A DNA stretch of 64,000 nucleotides from Mycoplasmatales bacterium (GTDB lineage Bacteria > Bacillota_I > Bacilli_A > Mycoplasmatales > Metamycoplasmataceae): NCBI GenBank assembly GCA_013215715.1, contig JABSQT010000001.1:62001-126000 (forward strand). The letters are read 5' to 3'. Position numbers and translations under genes: made by a program. Within the stretch, counting starts at the first letter, position 1. Every line of letters begins with the position of its first letter. The notes beneath the pieces were generated by a model. That model searched no databases. It was given only the letters and a program-made list of their open reading frames with translations, and was not told the DNA's origin. Below are positions 54,650-63,918 of this stretch, in pieces.

Positions 54650-55228
54650 ATGAAAATTATTATAGGACCAGCGAAAACTTTTAACTTAGCAAATCCAGTA
54701 GATGCAATTGCTCCAAGACCAAAATACATCCTTACTGCAAAAGAAATATTTCCTAAGTTTAAAGCTCTTTCATTAGAACAACATAAAGAACTTTATGGTT
54801 TATCGGATAAAAAAACACAAGAAGTTTATGATATGCATCAAGAACATGGTAAAAAACTTTACTATGCAATAGAAATGTATGCAGGACATGTGTATAAAGA
54901 ATTAAAATTGGATGAATATGATAAAGATTGATTAAATGAACATGTAGTTATTATCGATTCTCTGTATGGAATTATTAAACCTTATGACTTAATTGCTCCT
55001 TATAGACTTTATTTCAATCTTAAACAAGACATTGTTGATTTAAATGAGAAATGAGCAGATAAAATCAATGATTATTTTAAAGATGAAGATGAAATCATCA
55101 ATTTAGCATCTAAAGAATATTCTCAATTTATTAAAAGAGAAATGACTACATTTGAATTTGAAGGAACAAATTTCAAACTTAAAGAAGCTAGAGGAAAAAA
55201 ATTACATGAATTAATTAAAAAGAAATAA
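54650..55228 (+). CDS. yaaA: YaaA/UPF0246 family protein
   Basis: 192 aa. Starts KIIIGPAKTFNLANP like the family's (I/V)ISPAKT opening, and has AIEMYAGHVYKEL, VIIDSLYGIIKPYDLIAPYRL (the SaLYGllrP-type block) and FINLASKEYS. E. coli YaaA (about 258 aa) lowers free iron during peroxide stress and binds DNA; this one is about 65 residues shorter, mostly lacking C-terminal sequence. Monocistronic and leaderless. Confidence 0.88.
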
Positions 55229-55241
55229 AGGTATTTTTATC

Positions 55242-55268
55242 ACTTGGATTATCCAAGTTTTAATTTTC
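55242..55268 (+). terminator. yaaA terminator
   Basis: ACTTGGA-TTA-TCCAAGT hairpin then TTTAATTTT. Confidence 0.7.
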
Positions 55269-55333
55269 AAAAAAATAGTTTCAAATAAAAACTTTTTTTC
55301 TTGATTTTTTGTTTTTTCTATATATAATAATTG

Positions 55334-55345
55334 GGAGTATAGTTT
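55334..55345 (+). promoter_or_regulatory. Variant promoter core GGAGTATAGTTT
   Basis: One substitution (TATAGT) relative to the lipoprotein core GGAGTATAATTT, upstream of another lipoprotein gene; leader about 40 nt. Confidence 0.45.
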
Positions 55346-55387
55346 CAAGTGTATACTATATTTATATGATAAATGAAAGAGAGAAAC

Positions 55388-57217
55388 ATGAAAACGAATA
55401 AAAAAATAACGCTAGGAATTGCATCAACAATCGCCGTTGTAACAATTCCTGTAACTACTGCAATTGCATGTGGTTCAAAGAAAGAAAAAGAACACCACAG
55501 AAAAGGTCGTGGTTCAGCAGATGACAATAAAAACAATAAACTTATATCAAAAGAAGAACGTAAAATAAGGAACGAAAAAATGGAAGCATATAAAAAACAA
55601 ATCGCTAAATTTGATGATGATAAAGATAAGGTTATTGATTCAAAAGCAATAAAATTAGTTTCCTTGGGAGATTCTGTTGCATCTGGATTCACTTTACTTG
55701 AGGGTTTATCAGACAAACATAGAGGTTATTATGACCCGCAAACAAAAGAAGTGAGTGGGATATCATATGGTTCTTATTTAGCTAGAGCATTCCAAAAACA
55801 AAAAGTATTAGGAGATTTCAATAACTTTTCAATCGCCGGTTCAACAACGGAAACTCTTGCAGGATTAGTTGATCCACAATATGAACTTTCAAGACAAGGT
55901 AAAGAAAAGAAAATGGAAATAGGATTTTTAGTTCAAGGTAAAGAAAAAGAAAGATTTAAAAAAGTGCAACAAAAAATTAAAGATGCTAATTTAATAACTA
56001 TTTCAATAGGCGCTAATGATATATTAGGGCGTATAAAACTTGGTGGTTTATCAATTCCTCAATTATTGAAAAATCCACGTGGATTAGATTTCAGTAAAGG
56101 TTTAGATGGTTTTATAGACTTTGGATCAGAAGTTAAAATGAAAGAAGAAATTGAAAAGGCAAAATTAAATTTATTACATACAATAGCTAAAATTAAAGAA
56201 ATGAATTCAAATGCTAAAATTGTTTTAGTTGGTTATCCGATGCCAGTTGCTCAATTAGCTCCATTACTAAAAATGGTAGAGACAACAGACAAAAATGGTG
56301 TAAAACAAAGTATTGCTAATAAATTAATGGGTATGTTGGCATCAATTTCTTCATCAATATCAAAACAATTCAAGACAATTGATTTTATTGATGCAAATGT
56401 TCCAAATGAATGAGATGCAAAAGCAACTATATTAGCACCAAAATTATTAGATATACATCCAGGTCCAAAAGGTTATAGAGAAATGGCTGGGACAATTTTA
56501 GCCAATCTTTCGGGAATTAGAGGTATTAACTCTCAAATTTCAAATAAAGGAGATATTGAAAAAAGGCTTAAAAAGAATTACGAAAATATAGTGGGTGATT
56601 ATTTAGAAATAGGTTTAAACGGTGAATATCATCCTGTACCTTTAGATAAAGAAGGACAAATTGTACAAGATAAATCTAGACCAGAAGAACTACTTATGTT
56701 TACTTCTAAAATAATTGATAAATTAATTAATACATTATTACCATCGTCTCCAAATTCACCAGCACCAATTATTGAAGCAAAAAATAATTACACCGGATAT
56801 TCACTAAGCATGTCAACTATAATGGCAAAACTCCAAAATATGGCTCCTTTAGTAATTTCTTTATTAAAATCCGCAGAAGGAGGTGCAAAAAGCACCGACA
56901 AAGAAATTAGCGAAAGTTCAAAACAAAATATAAAATATATTATTGCGAAGTTGGGTGACTCAGCAATGAAACTTATAAATCAACAAACAGGTTCAATTAA
57001 AGGTATGATTGCTAAAATGATTCCTGATTTAGGAACAACAACAATTCAAAATACTAGTGTATTATTACAAACTGGATTTGCTAGTGCTATTCAGTATATT
57101 CACAATACTCCAGGATTATCATGATTAGAATCATGAATGATTCAAAACCCACAAAATGGCAAGATTATTGAAGATACTATTAAGAAAGGTGTAATCATAC
57201 CAAAAGATTATCAATAA
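55388..57217 (+). CDS. SGNH/GDSL hydrolase lipoprotein
   Basis: 609 aa. Signal with lipobox TAIAC (Cys28), then a His/Lys/Asn-rich linker. The catalytic domain has LVSLGDSVASGF with nucleophile Ser96 (block I), SIAGSTTETL with the block II Gly, SIGANDIL with the block III Asn, and LDIHPGPKGYREM with the block V Asp-His, so the lipase/esterase site is complete. Residues beyond about 390 are a Lys/Ser/Ile-rich helical extension without known motif. ATG 55388 has AAAGAGAG; an in-frame ATG at 55373 is less well placed. Likely a surface lipase or deacylase. Confidence 0.88.
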
Positions 57218-57240
57218 CAATTTACTTAAATTTAAAAAAG

Positions 57241-57246
57241 TATAAT
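57241..57246 (+). promoter_or_regulatory. -10 TATAAT of the 57295 lipoprotein gene
   Basis: AAAAAAGTATAATATG; about 42-nt leader with TAGGGGA. No terminator is visible between the two lipoprotein genes, so read-through is possible. Confidence 0.55.
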
Positions 57247-57294
57247 ATGCCGGTGTTGAAAAATACACATAATCGCTAATAGGGGAAAACATAT

Positions 57295-58560
57295 ATGAAT
57301 AAAAAAATAAAAATATCATTAGGTGCAGCAAGTGCACTAATAGTAGCAGCCACGCCTGTCATTACAGCAGTATCTTGTGGAAAAAAGGAAACTAAAAAAA
57401 GACATCAACATGTTAAGTCAGTAGAACAAATTAAAAGAACACCAAGTGTTGAGAGTGTTGATGCGCATGTTAATTTAGATAGAATTATCAAAAAAGCTAA
57501 GAAAAACGCAACACAAAAAAATATTGATAATAAATTAATCATTACAAAAAACGGAAAACAATTCTTTGATGTTAAAAATTCAAAGTATATTGATCCTTTA
57601 TATTACGTTGTTTCTGAAACAATAAAAGAATTTTTAGAATCAATATCTAAAAAAGCTTTTAAAGCTAAGGTTATTTTACAAAAATTAGAAAAAGATAATG
57701 GATTATATAATTTATCAAAAAATATAATAACTGCAATATTTGATAAAAAAATATTAGAACATAAAGATGAACTTCAAACACAACATTTTTCTATTAATCA
57801 AATATTAACTAAAGAACCAGAATCGCAAATGGATATGACTTCCGGTTTATTAGGTTTAGCTATTTCAATAATGGCTATAACTCAAACACCTAGTCAACTT
57901 ATTAGTACTATGATAAATTCTGTTATAGATGAATCTTCAAATACTATTAGAAATTCAGGTATTACTACTAATGAATTATCAGCATTATTAAGTCAAATAC
58001 ATGGTTCAAAATTTAGTGCTTCTTTAACTTTTGGAGGTAAAACATATGAACTTGTAAAAGATAAAAAAATTGAAATACCACAAGTTGATATAGTTTTGGG
58101 ATTTATTAGTGAAACAAATAGAAATCTTCTTTCAAAAACATTAAAATCTCTGAAATCATTATTAAAGAAACATTTATCAGCATTGAAGCTTTTTCCAGAA
58201 AAACCAATTTCTGAAATAATTTCTGAATTAATATCGAAAATGTTTGAAAATAAACCTGCTCCTGGTGTTTCTAAAGCAAAAAATATTTATAAAAAAACAA
58301 ATGCACCTGGATTAGAAAAAGCTGGCGAAATAATAGGTATATTTTTAGATCCAACATTTGCAAAATTATCCCACATTTTTAAAAGAGTGTTAACAAGAGA
58401 AGTTACACCTTTTACTAAAGGTGAAAAAATAAATAAAGATGATTTTGATAATTTATTAAAAAAATTATCAGAGAAATTACCAATTCCGACTAGTTTAAGA
58501 CAATTTATCAATCCTTTATTATCTTTAATTAATCAAATGGCTGATTTATATCAAATTTAA
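57295..58560 (+). CDS. Lipoprotein of unknown function
   Basis: 421 aa. Signal MNKKIKISLGAASALIVAA and lipobox TAVSC (Cys28). The mature part is Lys/Ser/Ile-rich and mostly helical, with a stretch of small and hydrophobic residues (MTSGLLGLAISIMAIT) and no enzymatic motif. The N-terminal 30 residues resemble those of the SGNH lipoprotein in front. The two sit in tandem, perhaps as a functional pair. It contains almost no Trp. Confidence 0.8.
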   Translation: MNKKIKISLGAASALIVAATPVITAVSCGKKETKKRHQHVKSVEQIKRTPSVESVDAHVNLDRIIKKAKKNATQKNIDNKLIITKNGKQFFDVKNSKYIDPLYYVVSETIKEFLESISKKAFKAKVILQKLEKDNGLYNLSKNIITAIFDKKILEHKDELQTQHFSINQILTKEPESQMDMTSGLLGLAISIMAITQTPSQLISTMINSVIDESSNTIRNSGITTNELSALLSQIHGSKFSASLTFGGKTYELVKDKKIEIPQVDIVLGFISETNRNLLSKTLKSLKSLLKKHLSALKLFPEKPISEIISELISKMFENKPAPGVSKAKNIYKKTNAPGLEKAGEIIGIFLDPTFAKLSHIFKRVLTREVTPFTKGEKINKDDFDNLLKKLSEKLPIPTSLRQFINPLLSLINQMADLYQI

Positions 58561-58572
58561 TAAACAAAATTA

Positions 58573-58602
58573 ATAAGCAACCTTGTTATGGTTGTTTTTC
58601 TT
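58573..58602 (+). terminator. Terminator of the lipoprotein pair
   Basis: GCAACC / GGTTGT stem followed by a T-rich tract. Confidence 0.65.
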
Positions 58603-58608
58603 TATAAT
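58603..58608 (+). promoter_or_regulatory. -10 TATAAT, leaderless promoter of DUF2779 gene
   Basis: 6 bases before ATG 58615. Confidence 0.7.
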
Positions 58609-58614
58609 TAAAAC

Positions 58615-60357
58615 ATGGAAAAAATAGAAGAAAAAATAACGTTTTCAAAACTTAAGAAATTATTAACAAGTCAACCATATTTTGTATGACATTCAATTGA
58701 GGATTTAGGCTTTGATAAAAATGAAGATGACAATGATCAATTTACATTTCAAATACCAGGTATTATAGATGTTATTGCCCCAACGATAACTGAAGTGCAA
58801 ACTAAAACATTTCACAAAGTTAATAGAGAATTCTTTGAATATGTACGTTCTATGGGTAGAACGGCTTGAACCCCTAAAATGATGTCTATGGAAGAAAGAG
58901 CAGAAGAAACAAAAAAAATGATGATAAATCCTGGCATAGATATAATATTTGAACCAGTATTCCAATATGGTGATGCTTTTTCTGTTCCAACTATTTATGA
59001 TAAAAAACAAAAAAAGATTTCAAATCTGAAAATTTCTTCTTCTACTAAAAAGATAGATCTTATAAAACCATATTTTGATTATCAAATTGTTGATAAATGT
59101 AAAGTTCCCGTTAATGAAATATCGTATTTTGTTTTAGATACAAAAAAATATAAAGCTTTTGAGATAGGATTTTATGAAACATTCAAAGTTAATACATCTT
59201 CAACTGCAAGAAACGATAAAAACGCAAAAGAGCATAATGATTTTGTAACAATGCGCAAGAAGAAAACTGGTAATGGTGTTAATAAAAAAGGTGTTCATGA
59301 TGAACCACATACAATATTTGATATTGTAGCTTGTGCAGTACCATTTGGTCCTAAAAAAAATCCTATTATTTTTGAAGGAATTGATTATTACTTAAGATTA
59401 ATCAGAGAAGCAAAAACCGCAAAATTCCAAAATGGTTTAACTGCAGATGATAATGGAAGAATGGGTCCAAATCCAATGTCCTCAACGATAATAGAATATT
59501 TACACCCTGAATTCTTAGGATATAATGGTAAATTTGTTAAGAAAAAAGATATACAAGAAGGTAAAACACTTGAACAAATAGCTCAAGATAGCGTTCTAGT
59601 GGATGCATTGTTAAATCGTTCTCTTTCAATCACTGATAGAGATGACGCTATGTCATATGTAACTAAATTAGATAATTCTAGAGTTATTTGATATGACTTT
59701 GAAGGTTTTTCATTACCATTTCCAACAATTGATGGTTTTAATCCTTTCCAACAAGCAACATTTCAAGTTTCAATTATTGAAACAAATAATATGGAAGAAA
59801 CTTCAGGGATAAATCATATCTTTGATCCTAAAACTTTTTCTTATACAGACTTCCCTCAAATGATAGATATGATTTATTCTGATGGTGCAGATTATTATGT
59901 TGTATTTAATGCTGGGTATGAAAATCCAAGAATGTTAGAAATGGTTGCAACATTAAGAGATATGAATTACCCTGGTTGAACAGAAGTTCAAGATAAAGTT
60001 TATTGAATTATCGAAAGAACTGTTGATCTTGCAAAACCATTTGCTGCAAGTTCAAAAGATAGTTTGCCTGTTATATTTATTCCAGAATTAAAAGGAAAGC
60101 ATTCAATTAAATTAATTGAAAAATACATTACGAAACATAATTATCAATTTAAAGATATGATTAAGCCATATAAGGATTTGACTATTCAAAATGGTGGTAT
60201 GGCTATGGACGCTGCTATTCAAAGAGCTATTAATGTTATTGGTGATGAAGAATGACAAGAGAAACAAGTTGTATTAAAAGAATATTGTGAAAATGATGTT
60301 CGTGCAATGATAATGGTTTATACATTAATAAAGGAATTATTAAAAACAACTAGGTAG
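58615..60357 (+). CDS. DUF2779 family protein (degenerate Cas4-like plus DnaQ-like nuclease)
   Basis: 580 aa. The C-terminal half has the DUF2779 DnaQ-like exonuclease pattern: VIWYDFEGFSLPFPTIDGFNPF with the D-x-E pair, YYVVFNAGYENPRMLEM, and LKEYCENDVRAMIMVY with the last Asp. The N-terminal half aligns in layout with the RecB/Cas4-like nuclease of the family (FEPVFQYGDAFSVPTI), but where E-V-K-S-S-T is expected it reads K-I-S-S-S-T, so the first nuclease site looks lost. Function of the family is not established. Leaderless, monocistronic. Confidence 0.82.
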
Positions 60358-60369
60358 GTTGTTTTTTTA
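60342..60369 (+). terminator. Terminator of DUF2779 gene
   Basis: AAAAACAAC / GTTGTTTTT stem; the stop codon lies in the loop. Confidence 0.75.
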
Positions 60370-60472
60370 ATTATATATTAGTGTATTTTATTGTTGGTGA
60401 TTTTCTTAAAATGAACTTTATACACTAAAAAGAAAAGTATAAATAAATAACTTTAATGAAAAAGAATATTTT

Positions 60473-60503
60473 TTTACAAAAAAGTCATTTTTTTATATAT
60501 AAT
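60473..60503 (+). promoter_or_regulatory. Promoter of the tRNA cluster
   Basis: TTTACA (60473-60478), spacer 19, TATAAT (60498-60503), 44 bases before tRNA-Pro. Confidence 0.5.
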
Positions 60504-60547
60504 AATAAAGCACTATATGAAAACCAACATATATGTGAAATAACCGT

Positions 60548-60624
60548 GGAGAAGTAGCTCAGCTTGGTAGAGCGCTACGTTTGGGACGTAGTGGTCGAAG
60601 GTTCAAATCCTTTCTTCTTCACCA
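60548..60624 (+). tRNA. tRNA-Pro(TGG)
   Basis: 77 nt with encoded CCA. Acceptor GGAGAAG pairs with CTTCTTC; anticodon stem CTACG/CGTAG; loop TTTGGGA gives anticodon TGG. In a small genome this one tRNA would read all CCN codons. Confidence 0.95.
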
Positions 60625-60627
60625 TTT

Positions 60628-60704
60628 GGGGGGGTAGCTCACTTGGCTAGAGCACCTGCCTTGCACGCAGGGGGTAGTGGGTTCGATTCCCATCCTCTCC
60701 ACCA
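60628..60704 (+). tRNA. tRNA-Ala(TGC)
   Basis: 77 nt with CCA, 3 bases after tRNA-Pro. Acceptor GGGGGGG/CCTCTCC; anticodon stem CCTGC/GCAGG; loop CTTGCAC, anticodon TGC. Confidence 0.95.
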
Positions 60705-60705
60705 T

Positions 60706-60782
60706 GTCACGGTAGCTCAGTTGGTTAGAGCATCCGGTTCATACCCGGAAGGTCGAGAGTTCGAATCTCTCTTGTGACACCA
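60706..60782 (+). tRNA. tRNA-Met(CAT), elongator type
   Basis: 77 nt with CCA. Anticodon stem TCCGG/CCGGA with loop TTCATAC. The TTCATAC loop and G1-C72 pair match Firmicutes elongator tRNA-Met rather than initiator (which lacks a normal 1-72 pair) or tRNA-Ile2. Confidence 0.9.
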
Positions 60783-60805
60783 AATGGAATTATTCCGTCG
60801 TACGT

Positions 60806-60882
60806 GGACCTATAGCTCAGTTGGTTAGAGCACTCGGCTCATAACCGATCGGTCACAGGTTCGAGTCCTGTTGGGTCCACCA
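60806..60882 (+). tRNA. tRNA-Ile(CAT), TilS substrate
   Basis: 77 nt with CCA. Acceptor GGACCTA, loop CTCATAA, stem TCGG/CCGA; overall close to Firmicutes tRNA-Ile2, whose wobble C becomes lysidine and reads ATA. The modifying enzyme TilS is encoded at 3195. Confidence 0.88.
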
Positions 60883-60883
60883 T

Positions 60884-60912
60884 ATCATCCTTATTGGTAG
60901 GATGTTTTTTTT
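60884..60912 (+). terminator. tRNA operon terminator
   Basis: CATCC / GGATG stem followed by eight T. Confidence 0.75.
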
Positions 60913-60990
60913 CGCAAAATTTGACTCTTTAATTAAGAGACACAATACTTTAACTTATAAACAGTTATTTTATAATGATAGATATAGAAA

Positions 60991-61014
60991 AAACTAGGCT
61001 TTAGGCCTAGTTTC
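60991..61014 (-). terminator. tRNA-Ser terminator
   Basis: AACTAGGC / GCCTAGTT hairpin; the plus-strand A-run (60988-60994) gives a U-run on the minus strand. Confidence 0.75.
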
Positions 61015-61020
61015 TACAAA

Positions 61021-61113
61021 TGGCGGGCAAAGAGGGATTCGAACCCCCGCGGGCCGTGAAGCCCCTGCTGGTTTTCAAGACCAGTCCCTTCAGCCAGACT
61101 TGGGTATTTGCCC
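61021..61113 (-). tRNA. tRNA-Ser(TGA)
   Basis: 93 nt with encoded CCA and the long variable arm of class II tRNAs. Acceptor GGGCAAA/TTTGCCC; anticodon stem CTGGT/ACCAG; loop CTTGAAA, anticodon TGA (reads TCN). Upstream on the minus strand is a TATAAT-rich promoter near 61129-61140. Confidence 0.95.
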
Positions 61114-61224
61114 ATTTGTGAAGTGCTATATTATTATAATATAAAAAAAGATTTTTTTACAATAAATTCTTATAAATATTTTTAATTTAAAAACACTTGG
61201 TCAATCATCGAGAATGATATTGTG

Positions 61225-61230
61225 TATAAT
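61225..61230 (+). promoter_or_regulatory. -10 TATAAT of the FKBP-like gene
   Basis: GTGTATAATTTAA, 24 bases before ATG 61255; leader about 18 nt with AAGGAGC. Confidence 0.6.
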
Positions 61231-61254
61231 TTAAAAAAATAATAAGGAGCATAT

Positions 61255-61572
61255 ATGTCATTACAAAGAGATAACAGGGCATTAATTAAATTTGAGGGAA
61301 GAATTGGTGGAAATTCATATGAAACTTCTACAGCATTTCCAGGTGGAACGTCAACAAGAGTTTATCCATTGATTATCGGATCAAATTCATTTATTGGAGC
61401 TGGTAAAGATTTTACAACAGGTAAAAACTATAAAGGATTTGAGGAACAATTGATAGGAATGGAAAAAGGAGAAATAAGAATCATTGAAGTGATATTCCCG
61501 CAAAACTATCATGCAGAAGAATTCGCTGGTAAAGTTGCATTTTTTAAAGTTGAATTAGATGATTTTTCATAA
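61255..61572 (+). CDS. Stand-alone trigger-factor-like FKBP peptidyl-prolyl isomerase
   Basis: 105 aa. The domain resembles the central PPIase domain of trigger factor: LIKFEGRIGG, YPLIIGSNSFIGAG, GFEEQLIGMEKGE, then VIFPQNYHAEEFAGKVAFFK, with the family's F-P-x-x-Y-H and A-G-K-x-A-x-F. It has no ribosome-binding N-domain and no C-terminal arm, and a ten-residue insertion (KDFTTGKNYK) between two core strands. Cytoplasmic protein-folding role expected. AAGGAGC fixes the start. Confidence 0.88.
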   Translation: MSLQRDNRALIKFEGRIGGNSYETSTAFPGGTSTRVYPLIIGSNSFIGAGKDFTTGKNYKGFEEQLIGMEKGEIRIIEVIFPQNYHAEEFAGKVAFFKVELDDFS

Positions 61573-61575
61573 TTA

Positions 61576-61592
61576 AGCTTTCTGCTTTTTTA
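61576..61592 (+). terminator. Weak terminator of FKBP-like gene
   Basis: Short AAGC / GCTT stem followed by six T. Confidence 0.4.
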
Positions 61593-61688
61593 TTCTCTTT
61601 TTATAATGTTAATTTTCTATAATATAAAATAAAAAAACTAAAAAAAGCATCCAACCATTAAAAAAATCACTTTTTTTATAAAACACTA

Positions 61689-61694
61689 TATAAT
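61689..61694 (+). promoter_or_regulatory. -10 TATAAT, leaderless promoter of marR-like gene
   Basis: 6 bases before ATG 61701. Confidence 0.7.
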
Positions 61695-61700
61695 ATTTTT

Positions 61701-62135
61701 ATGAACGCACAACAAACAAAAAGATTAAGTAATGTATTTTTAACTTTTGAAACTAAAGTACAACAAGTACAACAACAAGAACTTAAAAGGCGTGGTCTAA
61801 AGATTTCGCATAGAGAATTAATCTACATTGTTTTTATAAAGAACAATGAAGGTAAAAGAATGTTGGAAATTGGTAAAAAAATGGGCTTAAGTAAGGGTGC
61901 ATTTTCAAATACTGTTAAAACTTTAGTAGAGAAAAAATTAGTAAAAAAAGAAAAAAGCACAAATGATAAAAGGATCATGATGCTAACACTCGATGTAAAA
62001 GGCGAAGAAGCTTATGCAATACATGGTAAAGCTAGAAAAAGAATTACAAAAACAATTGGTAAAATACTTACCACTGAAGAAAAAGAAGGTTTTATAGCTC
62101 TTTGTGATAAATTAGTTGCATCTTGAAAAGAATAA
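61701..62135 (+). CDS. MarR family transcriptional regulator
   Basis: 144 aa, usual MarR length. Winged helix: ELIYIVFIKNNEGKRM, LEIGKKMGLSKGAFSNTVKT (recognition helix) and the wing KKEKSTNDKRIMMLTL with the conserved D-x-R. Flanking helices form the dimer. No palindromic site is obvious next to it; the membrane-protein gene 110 bases downstream is a possible target. Leaderless. Confidence 0.9.
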
Positions 62136-62154
62136 CAATTATATGTTATTTTTT
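62128..62154 (+). terminator. Terminator of marR-like gene
   Basis: AATAAC / GTTATT stem around the stop codon, followed by T's. Confidence 0.55.
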
Positions 62155-62202
62155 TTATACCTTTTTTAATTTATGGATTATGATAAAATTATATTTGTAA
62201 AT

Positions 62203-62227
62203 AAGGTTTCAACATAAAACCTTTTTT
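62203..62227 (+). promoter_or_regulatory. Terminator-like hairpin in the 5' leader
   Basis: AAGGTTT / AAACCTT stem then TTTTT, lying between a -10 box (TAAAAT 62184-62189) and the Shine-Dalgarno AAGGAG of the next gene. Could be an attenuator or a second marR terminator. Confidence 0.45.
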
Positions 62228-62244
62228 AATAAAAGGAGTGAAGG

Positions 62245-63852
62245 ATGAAGAGTATGCCAGTAAAAAAGAAAGTATCAATAATACTTTCAATAATAACCGC
62301 TATTTTAGCATTAATAACATTGATGATTGGTGTAGCATTTATAGTTAATGCTAAGAATACTATTAATGAACAAATGGATAGTTATAGTGTAAATCAAAAA
62401 ACAATTATGTGAATTGCAGATTTGGGAAAACCATTCTTTGGTAGTTCAACTGAATTTGCAATATCAGCGATAGCATTATCGCTCATTGCTTTAATGGTTA
62501 TATCAATAATATGATTAATCATTTTATTAAGAAAGAAAAAGAAAGATGTTGCATTTAACGGTTCTAAAACCGTAATCGTTGCTTCATCACTAACAACACT
62601 TGCTGCTGTAACAAGTCTCGGTGTTGCTTCATACGCAACGACGGATTTTAATAAAAATACAGATATGAGTAGAGTTTCAAAATATTTCGAAGAGAACGCA
62701 AGTAAAATATCTGAAAATAAGGAAGAAGCTGCTAAAGCGGGGTTGCTATATGTATTAGCTAATAAAAATGATTTATCAGCATTTTCAAATGCATCAGCAT
62801 TACAAATGTCTTTATCAACAACTGTATTTGCTTCAATTAAAGAACAAGTTGAAGATAATAATGCGAAAGTTATTACTGAATTAGAAAAATTTTCTAAAAA
62901 GAATCCTGAATTATATGAACCGGTATTGGGTCAGTTTAATGGTAAATTAATTAAAGGTGATTCAATATCTTCAGCTGCACAAAAATGAATTGAAAAGTTT
63001 GACTTGGGGAAAATTGCATTAGATCCTAATGGAACAACAATGCATGCCGCAAATATATTATTGAATAATGATGCTTATATTGATTTAATATCAGGAGATT
63101 ATCCAGAAATACAATCAATAGTTAAAACAACATTTAATAATAATGAATTATTTGCAACTATACCATTTAAAAATTTCCCAGATAAAATTCAAAAAATTAT
63201 TAAAGAAGCTGAATATTACAATACCGTTGATCACCCTGGTGAATATGACGCAGGAGTATTTGAATGATCGACAAAAATAGGTGTTGAATCATCTAAATTT
63301 GAAAAGCGTGTTCTTGGAACAATAGCCAAATTATTCAAGATGCCTTATGCAACTAAAGAAGAAAAAGTTAAAGCTAGAATTACTATTTTAGAATGATTAA
63401 ATACAATCATAAATGGGATTGATTATATTTCTAAGGATGAAACAATTAAAGTTCAACAAAATGTTAAGAATATTTATGGTGTTAATATTTCAACTGCAAG
63501 CACAATCTATATGCCTACAACATCAATAGATGGTACATTTTCAATTAATAAAATGGAAAATAAAATAGTTGGTAAAGCAGGAGATAATACATATGATGTT
63601 AAATTAAATATGATGAAATATATCCTAAGAGAGTTACCAAAAGCCAAAGATGGAATAATTGAAAAATTACTTGAAAGACAAAAAAATATAACACCAGATT
63701 CATTTATTAAAAACATCTTAACTTCAAAAGGTCTTGAAGAAATGACAAATCAATATGCAATGGAAAATTATTATATTGATGAAAATAATCATTATCAAGA
63801 AGAGGAAAATATTATTAATATCGTAGACAAAATTGAAAATTTCATTAAATAA
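62245..63852 (+). CDS. Membrane protein with large hydrophilic domain, unknown function
   Basis: 535 aa. Three hydrophobic helices at about 10-34, 70-96 and 108-128, each followed by charged residues (LLRKKKKD), then about 400 soluble residues rich in Lys/Asn/Ile with no recognised motif. With three helices and a positive loop after helix 2, the large domain is probably outside. AAAAGGAG sets ATG 62245. No lipobox. It may be controlled by the MarR protein in front (position only). Confidence 0.75.
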
Positions 63853-63857
63853 TAATT

Positions 63858-63884
63858 AAAACACTTTTTAAAGGTGTTTTTTAT
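63858..63884 (+). terminator. Terminator of the 62245 gene
   Basis: AAAACAC / GTGTTTT stem followed by T's. Confidence 0.7.
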
Positions 63885-63905
63885 TATTTCGAATTGAAAT
63901 GTATG

Positions 63906-63911
63906 TATAAT
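63906..63911 (+). promoter_or_regulatory. -10 TATAAT, leaderless degV-like promoter
   Basis: 7 bases before ATG 63919. Confidence 0.6.
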
Positions 63912-63918
63912 TGATAAT

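Noticed and set aside
388-60357. Many split genes or pseudogenes
   Set aside because: Apparent breaks (for example in ftsH, tilS, trmB, flippases, EIICB, GH63 and DUF2779) are in-frame TGA codons at positions where homologs have Trp. With TGA as Trp, no gene in the window needs a frameshift.
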